64,000 nt of DNA, taken from contig DXKH01000015.1 of NCBI GenBank assembly GCA_019415335.1, positions 62,001 through 126,000 of the forward strand, read 5' to 3'. Shown here one piece after another: positions 44,971-52,895 of this stretch (positions within the stretch are counted from its first letter, which is position 1; the number at the start of each line of letters is the position of its first letter). The translations under genes were made by a program, and so were the position numbers. The stretch comes from Citrobacter sp. GTDB lineage: Bacteria; Pseudomonadota; Gammaproteobacteria; Enterobacterales; Enterobacteriaceae. Below the pieces are notes generated by a model. It did no database searches, had not been told where the DNA came from, and saw nothing but the letters and a program-made list of their open reading frames with translations.

Positions 44971-45183
44971 ATGAATATCAAAATGCAACACAACGTTTAC
45001 CAGGCCTTACTAGCTGAGGCTAACCACCAGGGGAAACCTCTGGCGCGACTTTGCAACGAGATTTTAGAGTACGCCGCACATATTTACGACAACACACCAG
45101 ATGTAACACCAACGTTACCCAACAAGGGAAAAACCGAAATCGGAGATTTAAATGAAACCATCACAACGACAAGCAGAAAATAA
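44971..45183 (+). CDS. Ribbon-helix-helix-like small protein
   Basis: A 70-residue protein whose first 40 residues (NIKMQHNVYQALLAEANHQG ... LCNEILEYA) follow the beta-helix-helix pattern of Arc/CopG-type DNA-binding proteins. A GAGAGG SD precedes the start. It overlaps the next gene by 32 bp. A transcription or copy-number regulator is likely on pattern only. Confidence 0.55.
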   Translation: MNIKMQHNVYQALLAEANHQGKPLARLCNEILEYAAHIYDNTPDVTPTLPNKGKTEIGDLNETITTTSRK

Positions 45184-45763
45184 GCCTGACCTCTGGTATG
45201 AGTCCACAAAGGAACTCTTTTCCGCTGTGAGTGTAACGATTAAGGCAACGGGTGAAGTGATAAAACTGAATCCAACTGTAAAACAGATTTACACCTACAT
45301 GATCGACCAGTACAACGCCTACAGAAGCGACAAAAAACCGTTCTACGAAGATCAGCGAGACATTGCCGCTATGTGTGGTGGTTTAGACCCTAAAACCGTC
45401 TACACCGCGATTAAGACGCTAGAGAAAATCGGTTTACTGATTATCAAGGGCGGTAAACGTAGTCATGCTTACACCCTGCTATGCGTGGCGAAAATCGCAG
45501 ATAAAATCGAATTGAACTATGCGAAAAAACAGAACGGTGAACCGGCATACGATCATAAGAAGGCCTTAACACAACTGATTATTAGTAAAGGACGGAAATA
45601 TGAACGCGATCGCGCCGCAGAGTTATCTAGGGCATCTTCTGAGAAATCCGAACCTATACAGCATACTTTTGATAATAAATTTAATGATGGTGCTGGGGAT
45701 GTTCCTGTAAGGCCGCCAATAGATTTTGATGATGAAAATTTCTTAGCCGGAATGGGGGGATAA
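45152..45763 (+). CDS. Winged-helix protein, candidate replication initiator
   Basis: A 203-residue protein. Residues 30-105 read as a helix-turn-helix/winged-helix domain (LNPTVKQIYTYMIDQYNAY ... DQRDIAAMCGGLDPKTVYTAIKTLEKIGLL), the type found at the N-terminus of many phage and plasmid replication proteins. The C-terminal 70 residues are low-complexity and acidic. Given the origin-like region upstream, a role in replication initiation is the best guess; a regulator is the alternative. Confidence 0.55.
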   Translation: MKPSQRQAENKPDLWYESTKELFSAVSVTIKATGEVIKLNPTVKQIYTYMIDQYNAYRSDKKPFYEDQRDIAAMCGGLDPKTVYTAIKTLEKIGLLIIKGGKRSHAYTLLCVAKIADKIELNYAKKQNGEPAYDHKKALTQLIISKGRKYERDRAAELSRASSEKSEPIQHTFDNKFNDGAGDVPVRPPIDFDDENFLAGMGG

Positions 45764-46381
45764 TTGAAAATAAACGATTGGGAATGGAATAGTTTAACCC
45801 AGGACGAACAGACCAAACTAGCCGGACTCCTCGCCTTTATCCCTAATGACGATATACAAATCAGAAAGGCTAAAGCGCTACTTGTCGCAGGTCACCCCCC
45901 AGAACTAGCCAGCAAATTAACAGGCGTCCCCCTGAAGAAGGTCAGACAACTGCATAGTGAATCCTGGAATCCCGTTTGTAGAACACAGACCAAACAGACG
46001 CAGAGACTGATTTACAGACTCTGTTATGAGGCATGGCAAGCAGGGGACGACCTGAAGACGATGTGTGATCGCTGGGATTATCCTCTTTACTCACTGGTAC
46101 GTTTGCTAAAAACCAGGCTAACGCCGGAAGACCTGAACAGCCGGATGCCCGATCGGACCGATCCTCTATATATCGAATATGTTAAAACTTGCAAATCTCA
46201 TGCAACAAAAAAGAAACGTTTGGCAAAACGTGCAGCCAACGCCAGGCAAGCAAAAGCAGAGGCCTACCGAAAATCGGCAGAGCTTGAGGAACGCCTGAAA
46301 CAGAAACGAGAAGCACAGCAGGCCGAGCGTGATCGGATAGATGCACAACGTGCTGCAAAGGTCGCGGCTGATTTCCATTAA
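45764..46381 (+). CDS. HTH protein with a basic coiled-coil tail
   Basis: A 205-residue protein starting at TTG 45764, directly after the previous stop. A helix-turn-helix is seen at about residues 36-65 (AKALLVAGHPPELASKLTGVP) and a long, strongly charged Ala/Lys/Arg/Glu helix fills residues 140-205. The HTH plus coiled coil resembles the general plan of small terminase subunits and of phage regulators, but no family can be assigned. Confidence 0.55.
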   Translation: MKINDWEWNSLTQDEQTKLAGLLAFIPNDDIQIRKAKALLVAGHPPELASKLTGVPLKKVRQLHSESWNPVCRTQTKQTQRLIYRLCYEAWQAGDDLKTMCDRWDYPLYSLVRLLKTRLTPEDLNSRMPDRTDPLYIEYVKTCKSHATKKKRLAKRAANARQAKAEAYRKSAELEERLKQKREAQQAERDRIDAQRAAKVAADFH

Positions 46382-46558
46382 CAATAGGGAGGAACTATTG
46401 ATCGCTTTGTATTGCTTAGCCATATTCCAATTGCGGCTTATACGCTAAGTCTCGTTTTCAATATCACAAGAACACTCACCCCCGCAGTAATCCAATTTAT
46501 CAAACAATCCTATACAGAATTATTTCAAATAATCCGTTTTATTAATGGAGAATCACAC

Positions 46559-46900
46559 ATGCAAATCAATAAGATAGACTCTGTCCGTAAGGCGCTTTTA
46601 GAGGCTCTGGAAGCACAACAAACCGCAGACGAACAATCACACTCAGATATTAATAAATCCTCTCAGGATGCTCTACAGGACGCTATAGATAGTTACCTGA
46701 CTAACCCCCTGGCAACGCCTCTAACACCACAGAAAACAGCGACTATCAAGCTGAAAGGAATTGCGTTAACACATGAGGCGCAGGGGTTCAGCGCTAACAA
46801 TCGCCCCGTGTCGCTTCTGATGAAGGCAGACGTGAACAGCCTGACCGACGAGCAGAAGGCGGCATTAGAACGCCTGGGATATGCGCTAGGGGGTAAATAA
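46559..46900 (+). CDS. Hypothetical protein in the tape-measure-chaperone position
   Basis: A 113-residue helical, acidic protein (MQINKIDSVRKALLEALEA...) ending one base into the tape measure start (TAATG). The ATG at 46559 has the SD TGGAGAATCACAC, almost the same as the SD of the decoration gene. In siphophages the gene just before the tape measure usually encodes its assembly chaperone; this may be one, by position only. An in-frame hydrophobic extension to about 46397 (ATT or TTG start after GGGAGGAAC) is open and might be a separate leader. Confidence 0.6.
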   Translation: MQINKIDSVRKALLEALEAQQTADEQSHSDINKSSQDALQDAIDSYLTNPLATPLTPQKTATIKLKGIALTHEAQGFSANNRPVSLLMKADVNSLTDEQKAALERLGYALGGK

Positions 46901-49008
46901 TGGCGAACGTCATCGTTACTTCTACGATCAACGAGATCAAATTTAAGGTCGAGAATAAGGGTTATCAGGCAGCCCTTAAAAAGATCCAGAACATGAAAGC
47001 GGCCTGGACCGCATCATCTGGTGCAGCCCTGAAGGCATCGAAACAGTACGAACAGGCGGGTAAAACATTTCGTAAATCTCAGGAATGGCAGCAGCGCGTC
47101 TTTAACCCGACAGAACGAAAGGCTCAATCTGAACGCCTGAAGGCGTTACGTGCTGAGGCGGCTATCGCCAGACGAACTAACCAGATCAGGGCGGCGGGTG
47201 TTAGGTTCAACACAAAAAGTAACTCCTACAACCTCAGCTCAACCCAGCGAGCACAGGCGATCCAGGATTTTGGACGATTAACCCGTGAATTTCACGCAGG
47301 AAGCATGGCAAGCGCTGAATACTCAGCGCGATTACAACAACTCTACGGACGTATGCGCCAGCAGGGGGGACTAGTCAAAAAACCTCTCAACGTTCCGGTT
47401 ACAGGTAAGGTTATTAAACTGGATACCAGTCTGTTAGATCATGCTGGAACAGTGATCGGAGTAACGGCCCTGTTTGGTGCAGGGGCGTCTATTCTACGTG
47501 TTGGTCAGGACCTGGACAGCGTTATGTCCGGCCTAACAGCCGTCACGGGAAGCAGTGAAAAAGCGTCAGCAGAATTCGAATATTTACGATCTGAGGCCAA
47601 CCGCCTGGGGACTGATTTACAGGCGAGCGCTCGCGATTATATGAAGTGGTCAGCGGCGACTAAGTCAACTATGTCTCAGACAGATATGAAAAATATCTTT
47701 GAGGGATTGAGTGAATATTCGACCGTATTAGGATTATCGTCTGACCGTGCCAGCCTGGCATTAAACGCGCTTACTCAGATGAGTAGCAAATCGGTCGTTT
47801 CCCTGGAGGAATTGCGCCAACAATTTGGTGATCAGATTCCAGGCGCAATCGCGATATTTACGGCGGCGTATAACAAGGTTAACAAAACCATGTTGACCGA
47901 GGGACAATTTACTGAACTGGTCGGAAACGGAAGTGTATTAGCTAAAAATGTCCTTCCCGCAGTTGGTGAAGAACTTCGCGCCCTTGCCCGTAACGGTGGA
48001 GCACTGGAAAAATCTGTTAATTCTAACCGTGCAGCGATGCAGCGTCTGAAATCAACATGGCAAGCCTCCGTGAATGCGTTTTACTCCAGCGGGTTCGGCT
48101 CTGAGATGACAGAGACATTTAACTCACTGACTAAAATTCTGGGTGACAATAAAGGCGCGTTTGAAGCGCTGGGAAGTGTCGCGGGATCAGTTGTTGACGG
48201 ATTCACCACCGCAGCGGAAACCGTCTATAACTCGTTCGTTATGTTAGAGGCGATCATCAAGGCACATGCTCCAGGCTTAGTTAGTATGTTTGACGGTATG
48301 GGGGAAACGTTCGGCAAGGCAGCGGGGATCGGTCTGTTCGCCACGAGCGTATACAAGCTGGGCGGCGCGTTAAAGTTTCTTCTGGGCATGTCTGGACCGT
48401 TAAAAGGCCTTCTTGCAACACTCACCGCGATCAGCGCTCTGGGTGGTGTTGGTGGAGTGACAACACCGGGAACGGATAACAAAGGTCCTAAGAAGGGCAA
48501 AGGCGGGAAGGGGGGCGGCAAGCCGACCGGAGGCGGTAAGGGCTTTTCTATCGGGTTCCCTGCTATCCTGGCGGCTATGAGCATAAACAACCGTATAGAC
48601 GAGATTCAGGCCGATCCTGAAGCGTTTAAGCGAGAGGTAGAGGCTAACAACAACCGCCCAACGGTCTGGACCGATCTTATGAACTCCTTAAGAGAACGTA
48701 TGATCCAGTTTCAGGAGGATAAAGGGGCGGGGGTAGTTCCTGATTACATGAGCAAACCCGGTGAAAAAACAGGCTGGACGCCGTCATACATGCAACAACC
48801 AACTCCGGGTTTCCTAACTAATCCGATCATGGCAATGACGCCGAATACACAGGCAACGCAGCAGCAGACTATCAAAGGTGAAGCTGAAATAACTGTTAAC
48901 CCGATAACCATTAAACTCGATGAGGGCAATCTCAAAGGCCTAATCACGGCGGCAGTCGAGGATAACAACCTGTCTACGATAAACTTGCTCATGGGTGTTC
49001 CTGAGTAA
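46900..49008 (+). CDS. Phage tape measure protein
   Basis: A 702-residue protein with the conserved tape measure N-terminal domain (GLTAVTGSSEKASAEFEYL near residue 210 to LEELRQQFGDQIPGAIAIF near 310). Residues 1-140 are charged helix, hydrophobic segments occur about 180-200 and 475-500, and an unusual Lys/Gly-rich stretch (KGPKKGKGGKGGGKPTGGGK, about 527-546) precedes another hydrophobic run. It would set tail length; at about 0.15 nm per residue, near 105 nm. No tail tube, terminator or tip gene accompanies it. Confidence 0.85.
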   Translation: MANVIVTSTINEIKFKVENKGYQAALKKIQNMKAAWTASSGAALKASKQYEQAGKTFRKSQEWQQRVFNPTERKAQSERLKALRAEAAIARRTNQIRAAGVRFNTKSNSYNLSSTQRAQAIQDFGRLTREFHAGSMASAEYSARLQQLYGRMRQQGGLVKKPLNVPVTGKVIKLDTSLLDHAGTVIGVTALFGAGASILRVGQDLDSVMSGLTAVTGSSEKASAEFEYLRSEANRLGTDLQASARDYMKWSAATKSTMSQTDMKNIFEGLSEYSTVLGLSSDRASLALNALTQMSSKSVVSLEELRQQFGDQIPGAIAIFTAAYNKVNKTMLTEGQFTELVGNGSVLAKNVLPAVGEELRALARNGGALEKSVNSNRAAMQRLKSTWQASVNAFYSSGFGSEMTETFNSLTKILGDNKGAFEALGSVAGSVVDGFTTAAETVYNSFVMLEAIIKAHAPGLVSMFDGMGETFGKAAGIGLFATSVYKLGGALKFLLGMSGPLKGLLATLTAISALGGVGGVTTPGTDNKGPKKGKGGKGGGKPTGGGKGFSIGFPAILAAMSINNRIDEIQADPEAFKREVEANNNRPTVWTDLMNSLRERMIQFQEDKGAGVVPDYMSKPGEKTGWTPSYMQQPTPGFLTNPIMAMTPNTQATQQQTIKGEAEITVNPITIKLDEGNLKGLITAAVEDNNLSTINLLMGVPE

Positions 49009-49782
49009 CGTCGCACAGCGATTGTGTAACTTTTCATTAAGGGGCTAAAGCCCTTTACCCAAGGAAGGGTAAACCCCTCTGGGGCATTTCATTGATCTGT
49101 ATCAAGTGAAATATAGAAAGTTGCGTTTTCGCTCAAAACCTTGCTATATCTGGTTGCGAATGATTATCATTCGTGTTAACATATATATTAGGGTCACAGA
49201 GTGATTAGCCGAGAGGCTAACCCCTTTGGGGTGGTGCCTACTAACCATCTTCTTCCCTGAAGATAATAAAGCGGCTTGTCAATCAGGCCCTTTTCTAAAG
49301 TGGTCCTGTGTGACTACTTCAGAAAGGTGAGTAGTGCGTACTACACCTCAAAACCGGAGACGGTTAGCCAGCGGGTAAAACCGCAATAAATCCAGGTTCC
49401 TCGGCCTGGTCATGACTAAAACCCTTTAGCAAGGTTGTTAGTCCTCAGAACAACATCTCTACTTTGAAAAGGCGTGGATGTCCTCAACTGTATGGGGTGT
49501 TGTTCTCCTCTCATTAAGCGTTGCCAGCGGCGGCGCGTTACCTTCAGTGATCTCCATCATCAGAAGAAAACAGCATTAAATCCTATCGGCAATTGCCGCC
49601 CCGCTTCTTCCCCGTTGCGGGGTCAATTTTCTCTCTGATCTGGATATTCACACCCCGAATAAAGATAACCCGAAGAGGGTTAAGAAAGCCCTGTAAGGGT
49701 TTGATTATGTCAAATCGCCACAGGCGACAAGAAAATCACTAACGTGATGAAACCTAAACAATAATTTTTGATGGAGAATCAA
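49009..49782 (+). ncRNA. Hairpin-rich gene-free region, candidate large structured RNA
   Basis: About 770 nt without a gene between the tape measure and head genes, packed with short perfect stems: 49039-49055, 49055-49072, 49074-49084, 49205-49220 (GAGA tetraloop), 49221-49231, 49298-49319, 49325-49348, 49392-49409, 49434-49454, 49599-49622, and a run of four or five just before the decoration gene (49666-49682, 49686-49702, 49715-49727, 49735-49748). A promoter with a Fur-like palindrome lies near 49154-49189. Size, phage context and stem density recall large ornate phage RNAs such as GOLLD and ROOL; membership is not claimed. Confidence 0.5.
49154..49189 (+). promoter_or_regulatory. Putative late promoter with a Fur-like palindrome
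   Basis: CGAATGATTATCATTCG (49157-49173) is a perfect palindrome containing the Fur-box core AATGATTATCATT. It overlaps a possible -35 (TTGCGA) and is followed by AT-rich -10 candidates (TAACAT 49177-49182 or TATATT 49184-49189). The promoter itself is weakly supported; the palindrome is clear. Confidence 0.5.
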
Positions 49783-50136
49783 ATGGCCTCTAATTTTACA
49801 CAGGGTGCTACCTACGGCGATTTAGTCGTATATCACCAAAATCCAGTGTTTGCGAAGCAGACGCTGAAAAGCGTTACCCCGGCAGTCGATCTAAAAGTGG
49901 GTGATGTCATCAACGCCTCAGGCGCTCTGTTCACGTCTACCGACACCGCCGCTTATGTGGTCGCTGAACCGGCATTCACTACACAATCCTACGTGATCGT
50001 TATTGGCACTGGTTGTGTTTTACGTCCTGAAGCCCTGACCTACGGCAATGCTACTAGCTCAGGTGCAGCACAGGCGCTAATCGTCAAAGCGGGCAACCGT
50101 TTTGCAGATGCAAACACACTAGTTGTTAGTCAATAA
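49783..50136 (+). CDS. Head decoration protein (lambda gpD-like)
   Basis: A 117-residue protein directly before the capsid gene, the position and size of lambda gpD-type decoration proteins (about 110 residues). The composition is typical: small residues, beta-rich, a GDVINASGALFTSTDTAAYVV stretch. The ATG at 49783 follows GGAG by six bases; the upstream codons in frame include that SD and are unlikely to be coding. It would trimerise on the shell and stabilise it after DNA packing. Confidence 0.68.
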   Translation: MASNFTQGATYGDLVVYHQNPVFAKQTLKSVTPAVDLKVGDVINASGALFTSTDTAAYVVAEPAFTTQSYVIVIGTGCVLRPEALTYGNATSSGAAQALIVKAGNRFADANTLVVSQ

Positions 50137-50147
50137 GGAGACACACC

Positions 50148-51185
50148 ATGGCAGGTAAAAGCTTTGATTTTGTAAACATGTCTGGAAAATTCCAGGAGAT
50201 CCCACAAACAGGGTATTTACTCCAGGATCTGGGCATTTTTAAAACTGTAACTAACGACAATATCACTGTTACAGCGGATCGTCTGGATGACTCACAAAAA
50301 CAACTGACTAAAGCGGTTGCCCGTTTTGGGACTGATTTGTCTAGCATCTACATCCCGAAAGCGTCTAACTATTCTATCCCAACTGTTCTACGTCACACCG
50401 CATCTACAGTGACCGCCGCCGACTGGCAAGGCAAACGCGCTCCGGGTGAAGATCGTCAGATGACCGCCGCAGATGTGGTATTCACACACATGCGTAAGCA
50501 TCAGCAGGTTGCCGCAGACGACCGTGAACAAGTGTTAGCTGAATGTCTGTTCAATAACACGGTTACCCGTGAAGACGGTGAAAACACCCTCGACTATCAA
50601 GCCTTCTGGGATGTCGATAGCCAGGGTAACCAGATGACACAGCAAAACTTTACTCTTGATGCGGGTCCGACTGGTTTTGCAATTGCATCTCTGGAACAGG
50701 CCAAAACTCAGCTTAAGAGCAAAATGGGCGGCTGGCGTAATCGTGTACAGGGTTATTACCTGTTTGCAGGCATCGACCTGTTCTACGGGATTATGCAGTC
50801 TCCAGACGTACAGCAAGCGGTTCTGTATAGCAAAGTGGGTGCTGATGCGATGTTCCCTGCAACGCTGTCCGGTTATGAGTCGTTTAAACTGGGTAACGTG
50901 ACGGTAATTCTGGATGATTCAGATCTTCATGCGGGTTATATCAATTCCAGCACTGGATTCCTGGTTCCTCGTTTTGGTGGTGTGGTTGAGGGGTCTATCG
51001 CTCCGTTCACCATGTTTAACTGTCCGGCATCCCGCCATATGTTAGCGGCTTCTGGTCCGGTTTACGGTGAGTATCACTACCAATACCACGATGAGTGGAT
51101 GAACACCCGCGTTATGTGCGAAAGCTCATATGCTCCTGTACAGTTCCGTCCTGATTGGATCATGAAACTGAATTACAGCGGTTAA
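50148..51185 (+). CDS. Major capsid protein, lambda gpE family
   Basis: A 345-residue protein (lambda gpE has 341) of the phage major capsid E family: DRQMTAADVVFTHMRKHQQ near residue 105, an RNRVQGYYLFAG segment near 195 and the conserved C-terminus (EYHYQYHDEWMNTRVMCESS near 305-325). No separate scaffold or protease is encoded next to it, although gpE-type shells normally need them along with a portal; a helper would have to provide these. AACGTCGCA follows the stop, as it does after the tape measure gene. Confidence 0.86.
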   Translation: MAGKSFDFVNMSGKFQEIPQTGYLLQDLGIFKTVTNDNITVTADRLDDSQKQLTKAVARFGTDLSSIYIPKASNYSIPTVLRHTASTVTAADWQGKRAPGEDRQMTAADVVFTHMRKHQQVAADDREQVLAECLFNNTVTREDGENTLDYQAFWDVDSQGNQMTQQNFTLDAGPTGFAIASLEQAKTQLKSKMGGWRNRVQGYYLFAGIDLFYGIMQSPDVQQAVLYSKVGADAMFPATLSGYESFKLGNVTVILDDSDLHAGYINSSTGFLVPRFGGVVEGSIAPFTMFNCPASRHMLAASGPVYGEYHYQYHDEWMNTRVMCESSYAPVQFRPDWIMKLNYSG

Positions 51186-51262
51186 TAACGTCGCAGTGTG
51201 ATTTGACGGATAAGGGGGGCGCTATGCCTCCCCCGTTCAAGTAAAGCACCCAGGAGGGGAAC

Positions 51263-51484
51263 ATGAAGTTGGAGTTAAAAGGGCGATTTAACAATACGTT
51301 AATAGCCTTTATCTTAGATGGTGGTAAAGATGATGCAATCATCAACATGACAGAGTTAGCCAGACGCCTGGATACTTCCCGGCAATCCCTGGTTAAGTTT
51401 GCGAATGAGCACGGGCTAGAAGCAGCGATTTACCATTTTCAAAACAGAATAAAACAGAAGGCGACTAAGCGTCGCATACACTAA
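51263..51484 (+). CDS. Small HTH protein
   Basis: A 73-residue basic protein with a helix-turn-helix (INMTELARRLDTSRQSLVKFANEHG, about residues 27-51) and the strong SD AGGAGG. It is the last gene of the element, ending at a terminator 60 bp from attR. It might be a recombination directionality factor (excisionase), which often sits at an element end, or a repressor. Confidence 0.68.
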   Translation: MKLELKGRFNNTLIAFILDGGKDDAIINMTELARRLDTSRQSLVKFANEHGLEAAIYHFQNRIKQKATKRRIH

Positions 51485-51509
51485 CCCACTGTAAAAAGTG
51501 GGTTTTTTT
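51483..51509 (+). terminator. Terminator at the right end of the element
   Basis: AACCCACT-GTAAAA-AGTGGGTT followed by a T-tract, insulating yobA from the element. Confidence 0.92.
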
Positions 51510-51541
51510 ATGTCTGTTACTTATTGGACACTAAATAAATT

Positions 51542-51552
51542 ATGACAAGCCG
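51542..51552. repeat. attR candidate
   Basis: ATGACAAGCCG, the partner of 38233-38243. The 78 bp that follow are the yobA upstream region. Confidence 0.65.
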
Positions 51553-51629
51553 CAATTGAAGATTGTCGACGCGAACATTATAGAAGGTTATCCTCTCAGG
51601 ATAAGGCATTACAAAAAGGAATAGTTGAT

Positions 51630-52004
51630 ATGGTCTCTCCTGCACGTACTTTCCGCTATACGCTCCTTTTTTTGGCTTCTGCCCTGGCGACCCCAGTCGT
51701 ATGGGCCCATGCGCATCTGACACACCAGTATCCGGCGGCGGATGCCGAGGCTACCGCCGCGCCGCAGGCGCTTACCCTCAATTTCTCTGAAGGTATCGAG
51801 CCCGGATTCAGCGGGGCGACGATTACCGGTCCAAAACAAGAGGGAATCAAAACCCGTCCGGCAAAGCGTAACGAGCAGGATAAAAAACAGCTGATCGTTC
51901 CGCTCGATGAAACGTTGAAGCCGGGTCAATACATGGTGAACTGGCACGTGGTGTCCGTCGATGGACACAAAACTAAAGGGCAGTACACTTTTAGCGTGAA
52001 ATAA
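51630..52004 (+). CDS. yobA: CopC-domain periplasmic protein YobA
   Basis: A 124-residue protein with a signal peptide (LLFLASALATPVVWA) and, right after cleavage, the copper-binding His of the CopC fold (HAHLTHQYPAADA); the C-terminal HVVSVDGHKTKGQY holds the other His ligands. Partner of the CopD-like YebZ, whose gene starts 2 bp later. Confidence 0.95.
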   Translation: MVSPARTFRYTLLFLASALATPVVWAHAHLTHQYPAADAEATAAPQALTLNFSEGIEPGFSGATITGPKQEGIKTRPAKRNEQDKKQLIVPLDETLKPGQYMVNWHVVSVDGHKTKGQYTFSVK

Positions 52005-52006
52005 AC

Positions 52007-52879
52007 ATGCTGACGCTGACCTGGGTTGCGCTCCGCTTTATCCATTTTACCGCTCTGATGCTGGTGTTTGGCTCTGCGCTCTACGGCGCGTGGCTGGCGC
52101 CGGTGTCTGTCCGCCGCCTGATGAGCCGACGCTTCTTACGCCTGCAACAGCATGCGGCGTTGTGGAGTTTTCTGAGTGCGTTACTGATGCTGGCGATCCA
52201 GAGTGGGCTGATGGGTTCCGGTTGGCAGGATGTTATCTCCGTACCGACCTGGATTGCCGTATTACAAACTCAGTTTGGTGGGGTATGGCTCTGGCAAATC
52301 GTTCTGGCGCTGGTCACGCTGGTTGCCGCGCTGATTGTGCCGCGCAATGTACCGCGACTCTTACTGCTCTTAACCCTCGCGCAGTTTGCGCTGCTGACGG
52401 GCGTTGGGCATGCCACACTGCACTCGGGGATTATCGGCGCGCTCCAGCAGACAAACCATGCGCTGCATCTGATATGCGCTGCCGCCTGGTTTGGTGGTCT
52501 GTTACCGGTGATTTATTGTATGCGCATGGCAAGAGGACGCTGGCAACAGCAGGCGGTTTACACCATGATGCGTTTTTCTCGCTATGGGCATCTTGCTGTG
52601 GCGGGCGTATTGCTCACCGGTATCGCCAATGCGCTATTTATCCAGGGCTTGTCATTACCGTGGCGGACAGCATGGGGGCAACTGCTTTTGCTAAAATGTG
52701 CACTTGTCCTGCTAATGGTGGCAATCGCACTGGTGAATCGGTATCTTCTCGTACCACGAATGCGCCAGGATAGTCGACGCATCAAGCTGTATTTTATTTG
52801 GATGACGAAGATCGAATGGGGAATCGGCGCCGTCGTGCTGGCAATCGTCAGCCTGTTTGCGACGCTGGAACCGTTCTGA
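52007..52879 (+). CDS. yebZ: CopD-family copper membrane protein YebZ
   Basis: A 290-residue integral membrane protein with about eight helices and the CopD domain near the C-terminal half. With YobA it forms a CopC/CopD-like copper handling pair. The end overlaps the 5' flank of yebY. Confidence 0.94.
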   Translation: MLTLTWVALRFIHFTALMLVFGSALYGAWLAPVSVRRLMSRRFLRLQQHAALWSFLSALLMLAIQSGLMGSGWQDVISVPTWIAVLQTQFGGVWLWQIVLALVTLVAALIVPRNVPRLLLLLTLAQFALLTGVGHATLHSGIIGALQQTNHALHLICAAAWFGGLLPVIYCMRMARGRWQQQAVYTMMRFSRYGHLAVAGVLLTGIANALFIQGLSLPWRTAWGQLLLLKCALVLLMVAIALVNRYLLVPRMRQDSRRIKLYFIWMTKIEWGIGAVVLAIVSLFATLEPF

Positions 52880-52895
52880 GGGACAGGCAAAACGC

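Larger units (their letters stand above)
38237..51552. mobile_element. Capsid-encoding satellite-like integrative element
   Basis: About 13.3 kb of A+T-richer DNA inserted between holE and yobA, which are adjacent in E. coli. It carries a large serine recombinase at its left edge, a tyrosine recombinase, a replication-like region, small overlapping regulatory genes, a tape measure protein, a head decoration protein and a major capsid protein. Terminase, portal, head protease, tail tube, baseplate and lysis genes are absent. All genes look intact, and the tail gene precedes the head genes, so simple decay of a prophage does not explain the layout. A satellite that supplies its own capsid and tail ruler to a helper phage is the preferred interpretation. 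Confidence 0.75.

Noticed and set aside
45764..46381. Small terminase subunit
   Set aside because: HTH plus basic coiled coil is suggestive, but no large terminase follows and no family motif was seen; left as an HTH protein.
38237..51552. Ordinary decayed prophage
   Set aside because: Frames are intact, operons are tight, att sites and integrase are in place, and the late-gene order is reversed relative to phages, which deletion alone would not produce.
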